Shown here: positions 46,101 through 53,340 of the stretch, in pieces
Position numbering within the stretch: position 1 is the first letter of the stretch
How the letters are laid out: every line of letters begins with the position of its first letter
Source: Myxococcota bacterium
GTDB lineage: Bacteria; Myxococcota_A; Polyangia; Polyangiales; Polyangiaceae
Length of the DNA stretch: 53,340 nucleotides
Reading direction: 5' to 3'
Assembly: GCA_963169165.1 (NCBI GenBank)
Contig: CAUJFL010000425.1
Coordinates: forward strand, 1 to 53,340
Notes under the pieces: generated by a model
Seen by the model: the letters and a program-made list of their open reading frames with translations, nothing else
What the model was told of the DNA's origin: nothing
The model's database searches: none
Position numbers and translations under genes: made by a program

Positions 46101-46114
46101 GCGGGCGGGTGCTG
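46090..46114. terminator. Perfect 11-base-pair hairpin
   Basis: CAGCACCCGCC (46090-46100), loop GCG, GGCGGGTGCTG (46104-46114). The stem is fully paired and all but two or three pairs are GC. It lies downstream of the minus-strand lipoprotein at 46247. No T tract follows, so it may be an unusual terminator or part of a mobile element rather than a classical Rho-independent site. Confidence 0.45.
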
Positions 46115-46246
46115 CGCCCCGTGCCCAGTCGTCGGCTCTGGGTCGGCTCACGAAGCCTGGCGTCGGCGAGGCGATCGCGCCCGCGAGCGCCGCTTCATGC
46201 GCCGCGGGTCGGGCGCGGCCCGGTGTTCACCCGAGCTGAGCGCGCT

Positions 46247-47881
46247 CTATTCGTACCAGATGGGCGCCGAGACGAGCGCGTCGCCGTCGGTCTGCCGCGC
46301 GACCACGAAGTAGTAGGTCGGCTGCTTCACCTGCACCGAGAAGCTCAGGGTGCAGGGGTTGTCGCCCTTGCACGCGCCCTCGCCGACCTTGCCGCCCTTG
46401 GGATCGTACACGATCACGCTCGCGAAGCCGTCCTTCGGCTGCTTGTCCTTCAGCTTGACGGTGAGCTTCGTGGCGCCGAGCCCCTCGAGCGCCGAGCCCA
46501 TCCAGCACTTGTCATCGGCCAGGAGGGCGATGCTGGCCGTGTCGTCGTTGGTCGCCGCGGTGCGGTTGGCCGCGACGCCCGCCCGGATCGTGATGCGGCT
46601 GAGCGAGGGCGCCCACACGATCGTCGCCCTGGACGAGTCGCCCCAGCCTCCGTGGTGGTTGTCCTCGTTCCACGACGGCGAGACCCTCCAGCCGTTGTTG
46701 AGGATCAAGCGATACTTGTCGAGGTGGGTGGCGAAGGACGCGCCGCCGTTGAATTCGACCAGGCGCACCTTGTCCTCGGCGACCGGGTAGTACTTGTACC
46801 CGTGCATGTCGGCCGGATCTGGCGGGTGGTTGAACTGCGCGAGGCACGGCGCGCACTTCGCCACCTCCTGATAGATCTCGGGGATGTTGATCGCCATCTT
46901 GTAATATTTGTCAGGGAAGAGCACGTTGAAATGGCCCGTCCACTTGCTGTACTGCGCGCCCTCGAAGATTCCGTTCTCCCAGCCGCAGCCCGCGACGAAG
47001 GTGCCGGGATCGTTGTGTTTGTTGGCGGCGTCCTGACAGCTCTTGTACTGGGTCGGGGTCAGGTGGTTGTGGTGGTCGGAGAGCCACAGAAAGTCGAGCG
47101 GCGGGCTGCTCTTCTTCGCGTGGTCGAAGGCCTCTCCGGGCGGCCCGCTGTCGCTGCCCGCGGCGTCGGGAGACAGGTGCGTGTGCGCGTGCAGCCCTCC
47201 CCAGTAGGGCTGAAAGTCACCCACCACACAACCCTTGCGATCAGCCGTCGTCGCGCAGTCCTTGGCGCAGCTGGCCGGCGTCTCTCCCGCCTCGCACGCG
47301 CCGTCGCCGCACTTGTCGCAGCCGCCGCAGTCCTCGGGGCATCCGGCGCAGGTCTCGCCGCTCGCGCACACGCCGTCGCCGCACGGCTTGCAGGCGCCGC
47401 AGTCCTTGGCGCACGACGCGCAAGTCTCGGCCGCGCCGCACACGCCGTCGCCGCACCCCGCGCACGCGCCGCAGTCATCGGGGCAGCTCGTGCAGGCCTC
47501 GCCCGAGGCGGCCGAGCACGCTCCGTCTCCGCACGCCGAGCAGGGGCCGCAGTCCTTGGCGCACGACTCGCACGACTCGAGCCCTCCCGTGAGCTGCGCG
47601 CAGACGCCGTCGCCGCACACGGGGCACTCTCCGCAGTCTGAAGCGCAGGTGCCGCACTGCTCTCCCGACTCGTGGTCGCATCGCCCGTCGCCGCAGGACT
47701 CGAGCGCCTGTCCTCCGGCGCCGCCCGACGCGCTCCCACCGGCGCCGGAGGCGCCTCCGGCCGCCACGCCGGTGTCGACCTCGGACGAGCCGCCCGAGCA
47801 GCCGCTGGCGGGCAACAGCAACGAACCAGCGCCAGCAGAGGCCGCGAGCGTGAGGAGGAACCACGGGGGGCGTCGCCGCAT
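46247..47881 (-). CDS. PHP-domain lipoprotein (CehA-like phosphoesterase) with six Cys repeats
   Basis: 544 residues. Lipobox signal (LLLPASGCSG, Cys 28), Gly/Ala/Ser linker, then six repeats of about 24 residues with the pattern CGDGxC...GExCxxCxxDCGxC (about residues 62-205). The rest (about 215-544) is a PHP-type metal-dependent phosphoesterase: WGGLHAHTHLSPDAAGSD, FLWLSDHHNHLTPTQYK, AQFNHPPDPAD, with His and Asp ligands in the expected order. Related CehA/PHP proteins hydrolyse phosphoesters. The Cys repeats probably form a disulfide-locked stalk. A secreted surface hydrolase is the best guess. Confidence 0.88.
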   Translation of the reverse strand: MRRRPPWFLLTLAASAGAGSLLLPASGCSGGSSEVDTGVAAGGASGAGGSASGGAGGQALESCGDGRCDHESGEQCGTCASDCGECPVCGDGVCAQLTGGLESCESCAKDCGPCSACGDGACSAASGEACTSCPDDCGACAGCGDGVCGAAETCASCAKDCGACKPCGDGVCASGETCAGCPEDCGGCDKCGDGACEAGETPASCAKDCATTADRKGCVVGDFQPYWGGLHAHTHLSPDAAGSDSGPPGEAFDHAKKSSPPLDFLWLSDHHNHLTPTQYKSCQDAANKHNDPGTFVAGCGWENGIFEGAQYSKWTGHFNVLFPDKYYKMAINIPEIYQEVAKCAPCLAQFNHPPDPADMHGYKYYPVAEDKVRLVEFNGGASFATHLDKYRLILNNGWRVSPSWNEDNHHGGWGDSSRATIVWAPSLSRITIRAGVAANRTAATNDDTASIALLADDKCWMGSALEGLGATKLTVKLKDKQPKDGFASVIVYDPKGGKVGEGACKGDNPCTLSFSVQVKQPTYYFVVARQTDGDALVSAPIWYE

Positions 47882-47932
47882 GAATGGAGAGAGTAGTCGA
47901 GCGCGGCGCGCGCGCGAAGCGACACGTCGACG

Positions 47933-48214
47933 CTACGCCCCGCGCGGAGGGCCGAACCGTCGCTGGCTCCTCTCCCTCGCGCGCGCCGCCTCGACGGCGC
48001 GGTCACGCTTCTTGGAGGTCGTGGTCAGCGTCGCCACGAGCCGCTCGGTCGCGGCCGTCACCTCGTCGACGGCCCGCGAGAAGCTCGCGAGGTTGGCCGC
48101 CGAAGGCCGCGTGGACCCGCTGATCTTGCGGACGTACTGCAGCGCGGCGGCGCGGATCTCGTCGTCGGTCGCGGGTGGTTCGAAGTGCGAGAGGGTTCGG
48201 ATGTTACGGCACAT
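47933..48214 (-). CDS. DUF2277 family protein
   Basis: 93 residues from ATG 48214 (MCRNIRTLSHFEPPATDDEI). This matches the DUF2277 family closely, including AAALQYVRKISGSTRPSAAN then FSRAVDEV and the basic C-terminus KKRDRAVEAARARERSQRRF. Small, cytoplasmic, function unknown. An open frame 11 codons upstream exists, but MCRNIRTL is the invariant start of the family. Confidence 0.93.
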   Translation of the reverse strand: MCRNIRTLSHFEPPATDDEIRAAALQYVRKISGSTRPSAANLASFSRAVDEVTAATERLVATLTTTSKKRDRAVEAARARERSQRRFGPPRGA

Positions 48215-48370
48215 GCGCGGGCGCATGATAGACGGCGCCCCGGTCACGCGGGGAGGCCGAGCGCGGGAGACTGGCGAAGCTGGGCGAGGGAGGACGGGAC
48301 GCGGGCGCCGAGGTCGACGCCGACGCTCCCTCCCCTCCCCCTCGGCCGCGAGAACCTGTACAGCTCACCC

Positions 48371-49186
48371 ATGAATGTCCTCGTGTACGGCGCCGGCAAG
48401 GTCGGCGCCGCGCTCCACCACGCTTCGCGGGCGGCGGGCGTCCCCTCCACGCTGCGCGCCGCGCGCCGTGGCGTCCCGCCCGACCTCTCACGGTACGATT
48501 TCATCGTCGTCGCGACGCGAGACGGCCACATCGCGCGCGCGGCGGCCGAGCTCGCGGCGACCGGGACGCTGCGCCGTGACGCGGTCGTCGTCCATGTGGC
48601 GGGCGCGCAGTCGGCCGACGCGCTCGCGGCCGCTCGCCCGGCGTGCGCGGGGGTGGCGCAGCTGCACCCGATGATCGCGTTCGCCGATCCGCGCTTCGCG
48701 CCGCGGCTCGCGGGCGGGCACGCGCACGTGCAGGGAGACCCCGCGGCGGTGAAGGCGGCGCGTCGCTATGCGGCCGCGCTCGGCCTCCGTCCGCGCACCT
48801 TCCCCGGCCTGAACCCGGTGTTGTACCACGCGGCGGCGGGCCTCGTGGCGAACGGCGCCGCCGCGCTCGCCGCGGCCGGGACGGAGGTGCTGGAGCGCGC
48901 CGGGGTGCCGCGCGACAAGGCCAGACTGCTGCTGGGACCCCTGCTGCGCAGCGTCGGTGACAACGTCGAGGCGCTGGGGATGCCAGGCGCGCTGACCGGG
49001 CCCGTTCGCCGCGGCGACGCCGCCGCCGTGTCGAGGCACCTTGACTTGTTGTCAAGAGAAGGCAAACACCTCTCCTCCCTGTACGCCGCCATGGCGTCGG
49101 CGCAGCTCCCGCTCGCGCGCGCCGTCGGCGACGCGCTGCCCGAGGCGCTCGACCAGGTGGAGCAGATCGTGGCGCGGCATCGCTGA
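48371..49186 (+). CDS. DUF2520/Rossmann-like dehydrogenase
   Basis: 271 residues. N-terminal NAD(P)-binding Rossmann fold (MNVLVYGAGKVGAALHHASR; DFIVVATRDGHIARAAAEL; VVVHVAGAQSADALAAA), then the helical DUF2520 domain with LHPMIAFADPRF, PVLYHAAAGLVANGAAALAA, and LLGPLLRSVGDNVEALGMPG. The family looks like 2-hydroxyacid or ketopantoate-type dehydrogenases, but the reaction is undefined. ATG 48371 is the Rossmann start. It converges on the Omp85 gene with 23 bases between stops. Confidence 0.9.
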   Translation: MNVLVYGAGKVGAALHHASRAAGVPSTLRAARRGVPPDLSRYDFIVVATRDGHIARAAAELAATGTLRRDAVVVHVAGAQSADALAAARPACAGVAQLHPMIAFADPRFAPRLAGGHAHVQGDPAAVKAARRYAAALGLRPRTFPGLNPVLYHAAAGLVANGAAALAAAGTEVLERAGVPRDKARLLLGPLLRSVGDNVEALGMPGALTGPVRRGDAAAVSRHLDLLSREGKHLSSLYAAMASAQLPLARAVGDALPEALDQVEQIVARHR

Positions 49187-49209
49187 CCTCGCGCCATGAG
49201 CGCCAACGC

Positions 49210-51555
49210 TCAGAACGCCTGCCCCACCGCGATGTTGACGGCCACTGGCAGCCCGAACACGGTCGACGGCTGCCCCTCGGTCAGTCGATCGAGGTCGCCG
49301 TCCACGCGCTGCAACCCGGGGATGGCGTAGCCCACGTCGAGCCGCACCGGACCCACCGGGGTGTCGTACCGCAGGCCGCTGCCCGTCGAGAGGTGCGGGT
49401 ACGTCAGCCGGAGGGTGAAGCGCTGGCGGGTGACGTCGCTCGCGTCCAGGAACACGAGCGTGGACAGCTTGTCAGTGATCTGCACGCGCAGCTCCGTCGA
49501 CCACTCCCACAGCGAGAGGCCACCGAGCGGCACGAAGCACAGCGCCTCGAGCGTCTCCTGGTTGACGGGCGGCAGCGCCGCCACCTGCGACGCCGCGCCC
49601 GGCACGCCGCCGCCGCCCTGCGCGCGCCCGACGCACTCACGCAGCGCTCGGGCGCCGCCGCCGAGGGTGAACGGCGCGACGCCGCGCGGACCGACGCCGC
49701 GCAGGGGATAGCCGCGGTTCGAGCTGGGCCCCCCCGAGAAGAACGCGCGAAAGAACAGCAGCTGGAGATCACGGTTTCGGTCCCGACCGAACAGGAACGC
49801 GCCCTCGGGATCGGTCGCCGGATCGGGGGTCGGCTTCGAGAGCGTGTCGCCGTACGATCTCGGGAACAAGAACCCCACGCTCCCGCGGAGCGCCGCGGTG
49901 ATGCGAGACGACACCGGCGCGTAGAGGCGGATCTCGGGCTGCACGCGCACGTCGTCCGCGTCGCCTCGCAGCGCCCCGCCCGCCACTTGCACCTCGTTAC
50001 CGAGGTACACGCCCCGCCGCGGGTTGACGCGGTTGTCCCTCAGATCGAGCGACTGTGTGAACGACAGGCTCGAGATGACGACCCGCCGCAGCCCCTCGTC
50101 GAACTGGCCAAAGTAAGAGAACGGAAACGACAGCTGAAGGTTGTAGAACCACGACACCGACACCCTGCTGTCGAAGAACGAGCGGTCGAGCCCCACCCCC
50201 TCGCGCACCTCGTAGTAGCCGACGACCGCGTCGGGCACCTCGGTCCGCGAGCGCGCCGCCAGCAGCACCGGGTACACGAAGAACTCGCTGCGGAGCGTGC
50301 CGCGCGTGCGCGCCTCGAGGAACTGTGGTTGTTGCAACTCGGCGCGTGACCGGACGCCGAAGAGCGGGCGCTCGGGCGGCAGGGCGTTGTGAAGATTGGT
50401 AGGAAATAGCACGAAGCCAGGCCGCGCCTGCATCGTCAGGCGGCGCAGCCCCCCGAGGAAGTTCTGGTTCTCGAAGCCGGCGACGAAGTGCGCGTCGGTC
50501 TGCAGCACGTCGGCGCGGAGGCCGCCGCCGATCGTGACGGTGTGCAGCGGCGCCTGCGTCACCTTGAAGGTCACGGGGACCACCTGGCTGTCCTTGGTGA
50601 GGGCGGACGAGTACTCGACCGACGAGAACACCCCCAGCTCGAGCAGCGCGAGGCGGGCGGACTCGAGCTCGGAGGTCGAGTAGGGCTGCCCCGGCCGCAG
50701 GCCCGTCGCCGCGCGCAGCTGCCCCACCGGGAGGCCGTCGGCGCCCTCGAAGTACACCGATCCGAACTCGCAGAGCTGGCCGGGCTCGACGCGGAGGAAC
50801 ACCTCGGCCGTGGCCTGGACGGCGTCGACGCGCACTCCGAAGCGCTTCGAGGTGGCGGGCTGCTCCGGCGCGGTCCTGGCCTTCTCGGCCGCCTCGAGGC
50901 GCTCGAAGTCGTGCAGCGGATCGAGGGCCACGGCGCCGCCGCCGTCGGGCGCGAGCTCGGCCTCGGTGAAGCCGCCCTCGACCGACGCGTGCGCGTAGCC
51001 GTGATCGGTGAGCGCCTGGGTGACGCTCTTCTTCATCTGCTGGTAGCGCTCCTCGTCGAACGGATCGCCGGGCCTGAGGAGCTCGGCCTTGGCGAGCGCG
51101 CGGCCCGCGTCGGCGTCGAGCACGGGCGGACGATCGAGGCGCACCGCAGTGATCCTGGCGACGGGCCCCTCGTCGACGATGAACTCGACGTCGACCGCGT
51201 TGCCCGGCAAGAGGTGGACGCGCCCAGCGACGACGCGCGCCCGGACGAAGCCGCGCGCCCGGTAGTAGCGCTCGAGCCTCCGCACGTCGCGGTCGACGAC
51301 GAAGCGATCATAGGTCTCGTAGCTGAGGTGCGTGCCGAACATCCGCGACGACTCGCGCGTCGCGAGGTGCTCGATCGCCTTCTCCGCGTCGACCTTCTGC
51401 GCGCCGGTGATGCGGACGTGCTCGACGATGGGACGATCGGGCCGCGTGGCGCAGCCGGTCACCCCCCCGAGGGCGAGGAGCATCGCGAGGGCCGACCGCG
51501 GGAGCGACACGTGGTCCACGGTTACCACGGCGAGCCGCTTGCGATAGAACGTCAT
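49210..51555 (-). CDS. Omp85 family outer-membrane assembly protein (BamA/TamA-like) with lipobox
   Basis: 781 residues from ATG 51555. About residues 40-340 hold POTRA-type repeats (VEHVRITGAQKVDAEKAIEH, EFIVDEGPVARITAVRLDRP, SVYFEGADGLPVGQLRAATG). The rest is an Omp85 beta barrel (GGGLRADVLQTDAHFVAGFE, SFTQSLDLRDNRVNPRRGVY, FFSGGPSSNRGYPLRGVGPR, GSGLRYDTPVGPVRLDVGYA). The RGYPLRG motif is that of barrel strand loop L6. The start is uncertain: GTG 51510 gives MSLPRSALAMLLALGGVTGC, a proper lipobox, suggesting the N-terminus is lipidated, which is unusual for Omp85. Its ATG is only nine bases from the divergent lipoprotein ATG at 51565. Confidence 0.92.
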   Translation of the reverse strand: MTFYRKRLAVVTVDHVSLPRSALAMLLALGGVTGCATRPDRPIVEHVRITGAQKVDAEKAIEHLATRESSRMFGTHLSYETYDRFVVDRDVRRLERYYRARGFVRARVVAGRVHLLPGNAVDVEFIVDEGPVARITAVRLDRPPVLDADAGRALAKAELLRPGDPFDEERYQQMKKSVTQALTDHGYAHASVEGGFTEAELAPDGGGAVALDPLHDFERLEAAEKARTAPEQPATSKRFGVRVDAVQATAEVFLRVEPGQLCEFGSVYFEGADGLPVGQLRAATGLRPGQPYSTSELESARLALLELGVFSSVEYSSALTKDSQVVPVTFKVTQAPLHTVTIGGGLRADVLQTDAHFVAGFENQNFLGGLRRLTMQARPGFVLFPTNLHNALPPERPLFGVRSRAELQQPQFLEARTRGTLRSEFFVYPVLLAARSRTEVPDAVVGYYEVREGVGLDRSFFDSRVSVSWFYNLQLSFPFSYFGQFDEGLRRVVISSLSFTQSLDLRDNRVNPRRGVYLGNEVQVAGGALRGDADDVRVQPEIRLYAPVSSRITAALRGSVGFLFPRSYGDTLSKPTPDPATDPEGAFLFGRDRNRDLQLLFFRAFFSGGPSSNRGYPLRGVGPRGVAPFTLGGGARALRECVGRAQGGGGVPGAASQVAALPPVNQETLEALCFVPLGGLSLWEWSTELRVQITDKLSTLVFLDASDVTRQRFTLRLTYPHLSTGSGLRYDTPVGPVRLDVGYAIPGLQRVDGDLDRLTEGQPSTVFGLPVAVNIAVGQAF

Positions 51556-51564
51556 GCCCCCGCC

Positions 51565-52077
51565 ATGAACGCCTGGCTCCTCCCGCTCACCGCGGCGCTC
51601 GCGCTCTCGGCCGCGTCGTGCGGGGGCGGCGCGACGTACGACGGCGTGCGGTACCGCGCGGACGATCTCGTCTTTCGCGCGGGGCCCGCGCCCGCGTCGT
51701 GGCGCCGCCTCGAGACGTCCCACGGGCGGCTCGCGTTCCGCGACGACGCGGCGAGGGCGACCGTGATCGTCAACGGACGATGCGGCAGGGACGGCGACGA
51801 CACGCCGCTCATCGCGCTCACGAACCACCTATTTTTGCAGTTCACCGAGCGCGAGATCGAGTCGGAAGAGACCGTGCCGTTCGACGGGCGCGAGGCGCGG
51901 CGCACCGTGCTCACGGCCAAGCTCGACGGCGTCGCCCTGCGGTTCATGGCCGTCGTCATGAAGAAGGACGGCTGCGTCTACGATCTCGTGCTGATGTCCG
52001 AGCCGTCGACGTTCGCGACCGCGCGCGGCCCGTTCGAGCGGTTCGTCGCGACGTTCTCGGGCGAGGGACAGCCGTGA
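51565..52077 (+). CDS. Predicted lipoprotein linked to MlaE permease
   Basis: 170 residues. Lipobox signal (TAALALSAASCGGG, Cys 19), then a compact beta-rich domain (DDLVFRAGPAPASWRRLETS, REIESEETVPFDGREARRTV, VVMKKDGCVYDLVLMSEPST, FERFVATFSGEG). Such lipoproteins often sit beside MlaE-type permeases in delta-proteobacteria and are thought to assist lipid transport. The GTG of the permease overlaps its stop. Start ATG 51565. Confidence 0.78.
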   Translation: MNAWLLPLTAALALSAASCGGGATYDGVRYRADDLVFRAGPAPASWRRLETSHGRLAFRDDAARATVIVNGRCGRDGDDTPLIALTNHLFLQFTEREIESEETVPFDGREARRTVLTAKLDGVALRFMAVVMKKDGCVYDLVLMSEPSTFATARGPFERFVATFSGEGQP

Positions 52078-52937
52078 GCGCGTCCTCGACCCCCGCGGGC
52101 CCCGAGAGCGGCCGCGTCTCGATGCCGCCGGCGTCCCGCTTGCCCGATCGCGAGCCGCCGAGACGCACCGCCGTCGAGGAGCAGGCCGCCGCGTTCGTCG
52201 AGCACGTCGGCGCGGTGGCGCTCCTGTTCTCGGGCTCGCTGCGCGCGCTCGCCAAGCGCCCGATCGAGCTGCGCGAGATCGCCAACCAGATCGAGGCGAT
52301 CGGCGTGAAGAGCGTGCCGCTCGGCTTGATCACCGGGCTCTTCGTGGGGATGGTGATGGCGCTGCAGTTCGCGCTGTCGCTGACGCAGTTCGGCGGGCTC
52401 GAGTACACGGGCCGCATCATCGGGCTGTCGTTCAGCCGCGAGCTCGCGCCCACCTTGACCTCGACGATCGTCGGGAGCCGCATCGCCGCCGGCATCGCCG
52501 CCGAGCTCGGCAGCATGGCCGTCACCGAGCAGGTCGACGCCATCCGCGCGCTGGGCGCGGATCCGATCAAGAAGCTCGTGATGCCGCGGCTCGTCGCCGC
52601 CACGATCGCGATGCCGATCCTGTGCGTGCTCAGCCTGACGGTTGGCATCCTCGGCGCGATGGCCGTGTGCGATCTGCAGTTCAGCCTGCCCGCGGGGTTC
52701 TTCTTGTCGACGGCGCTCGACGCGACGTTCCTCGCCGACTTCTGGAACGGGTACCTGAAGACGCCGATCTTCGGGATGATCATCGCGCTGGTCGGATGCC
52801 ACTACGGCCTCTCCACGCGCGGCGGCACGCAGGGCGTCGGTCGCTCGACGACGCACGCGGTCGTCGTGACGTCGGTGTCGATCCTGCTCGCCGACTTCGG
52901 CCTCACCAATTTCTTCGCGTTCTTGATCCCCAAGTGA
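52074..52937 (+). CDS. mlaE: MlaE-family ABC transporter permease
   Basis: 287 residues, with the MlaE/Tgd1 fold: LGLITGLFVGMVMALQFALS, GRIIGLSFSRELAPTLTSTI, VGSRIAAGIAAELGSMAVTE and QVDAIRALGADPIKKLVMPR. The C-terminal helix set includes LIALVGCHYGLSTRGGTQGV. In Mla systems this permease, with an ATPase and an MCE substrate-binding protein, moves phospholipids between inner and outer membrane. The ATPase and MCE genes are not in the window. A Pro/Arg-rich N-terminal 40 residues precede the domain. GTG start overlapping the lipoprotein stop; ATG 52122 is possible. Confidence 0.93.
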   Translation: MSASSTPAGPESGRVSMPPASRLPDREPPRRTAVEEQAAAFVEHVGAVALLFSGSLRALAKRPIELREIANQIEAIGVKSVPLGLITGLFVGMVMALQFALSLTQFGGLEYTGRIIGLSFSRELAPTLTSTIVGSRIAAGIAAELGSMAVTEQVDAIRALGADPIKKLVMPRLVAATIAMPILCVLSLTVGILGAMAVCDLQFSLPAGFFLSTALDATFLADFWNGYLKTPIFGMIIALVGCHYGLSTRGGTQGVGRSTTHAVVVTSVSILLADFGLTNFFAFLIPK

Positions 52938-53242
52938 ACGCGCGCGCTCTCTCGCTGTGCCTGCCGATCGCGGCGCTCGCGGTGATCGTCGCGCTGCCGC
53001 TCGACGCGGCCAGGCGGCGCGCGGCCCGCTCCGGCGAGCTCGCGGTGACCGTGGGGCGCGTCCTGCCGTCCCCCGATCTCGCGATCGCGCCGGGCGCGCG
53101 CCACCTGCGTCACCCCGCTCACGAAGAGCCGTGGGCCGCGTTCTCCGACGGACCCGCGACGCGCGACGTCGACCCGTCGGGCGGGATGCTCGCGGCGCCA
53201 GCGGCCGCGTACGTCGAGCACGCGGCGAGGAGCGGGCGGTGA
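52934..53242 (+). CDS. Small exported protein of unknown function
   Basis: 102 residues. A signal-like hydrophobic N-terminus (MNARALSLCLPIAALAVIVA) followed by an Ala/Arg-rich body (VTVGRVLPSPDLAIAPGARH, HEEPWAAFSDGPATRDVDPS) without motifs. GTG start overlaps the permease stop (GTGA), and its own stop overlaps the next start, so it belongs to the lipid-transport operon. Could be a small periplasmic or membrane accessory. Confidence 0.6.
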   Translation: MNARALSLCLPIAALAVIVALPLDAARRRAARSGELAVTVGRVLPSPDLAIAPGARHLRHPAHEEPWAAFSDGPATRDVDPSGGMLAAPAAAYVEHAARSGR

Positions 53243-53340
53243 GGCGGGCCGCGTCGCTGGCGGGCTACGCGCTCGGATCGCTCGTGAGGCGAGGGCGCCG
53301 CGCGCTCGCGACACGTACTACGCCACGACGCCCATCTTCT
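53239..53340 (+). CDS. Partial gene running off the window
   Basis: Begins with GTG overlapping the previous stop. The 34 visible residues (MRRAASLAGYALGSLVRRGR and on) form a basic amphipathic start like that of an inner-membrane ABC permease, but no domain is visible. The rest of the protein lies outside the window. Confidence 0.4.
   Translation, partial: MRRAASLAGYALGSLVRRGRRALATRTTPRRPSS

Larger units (their letters stand above)
45670..46246. other. Gene-free stretch holding the IS remnant and a hairpin
   Basis: 577 bases between the hypothetical ORF and the PHP-domain lipoprotein. It contains the IS21-like fragment to about 45995, the direct repeats and hairpin at 46055-46114, and then about 130 bases in which I see nothing. 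No intact gene is supported. Confidence 0.6.

Overview
The window is about 53 kb of very GC-rich DNA (third codon positions almost always G or C) with densely packed genes, frequent GTG starts and many four-base GTGA stop/start overlaps. It carries eukaryotic-type Ser/Thr kinases, numerous lipoproteins with Gly/Ala/Ser-rich linkers, a protein with a MYXO-CTERM-like C-terminal anchor, and proteins of the DUF2239, DUF2277, DUF2452 and DUF2520 types. Together these suggest a chromosomal segment of a myxobacterium, probably from the Sorangium/Polyangium side of the group. That placement is inferred from gene content only. No rRNA, tRNA, CRISPR array, prophage or plasmid functions were seen.

Layout. 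1-3 kb: mgtE, then lspA and lgt (two of the lipoprotein maturation enzymes). 3-8 kb, minus strand: rlmN, trmB, a PEGA-type secreted protein and a large YfhO-like membrane protein. 8-12 kb, plus strand: PIN-PhoH ATPase coupled to a DUF1704 metallopeptidase, DUF2239 and an exported unknown. 12-18 kb: two Ser/Thr kinases, a Kef-type K+/H+ antiporter with a KefF/KefG-like flavodoxin-fold partner, and a divergent LysR regulator. 18-21 kb: a frame-disrupted DUF6922-like gene, a YchJ protein, then murA-hisG. 21-24 kb: a rifampin-phosphotransferase-like enzyme facing a TetR regulator. 24-28 kb: a VanY-type peptidase with nine repeats and anchors at both ends, and a DUF2325-like protein. 28-30 kb: a Lys-rich exported protein whose reading frame appears to continue, after a -1 shift at an A9 run, into an M15 peptidase; then a siroheme synthase-type dehydrogenase and ald. 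31-37 kb: HNH nuclease, small lipoproteins, a Cys/Asp-repeat lipoprotein, a TonB-like Lys-rich protein, a Kelch lipoprotein, and a methyltransferase/glycosyltransferase pair. 38-43 kb: uvrA, an FKBP lipoprotein and two further exported proteins. 43-48 kb: more lipoproteins, an IS21-like remnant, a PHP-domain lipoprotein with six Cys repeats, and DUF2277. 48-53 kb: a DUF2520 dehydrogenase, a predicted lipidated Omp85 barrel protein, and a coupled lipoprotein-MlaE operon running off the window edge.

The dominant theme is the cell envelope: lipoprotein processing, peptidoglycan precursor synthesis and hydrolysis, outer-membrane assembly and lipid transport, and roughly a dozen predicted surface or periplasmic lipoproteins.

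The most interesting signal is the homopolymeric A9 run that would join a signal peptide and Lys-rich linker to an otherwise start-less M15 peptidase. Caution is needed, because several other genes in the window also look frame-shifted at their 5' ends (near 18561, near 8090, possibly near 45350). Either this locus is accumulating real frameshifts or the sequence retains a few indel errors.
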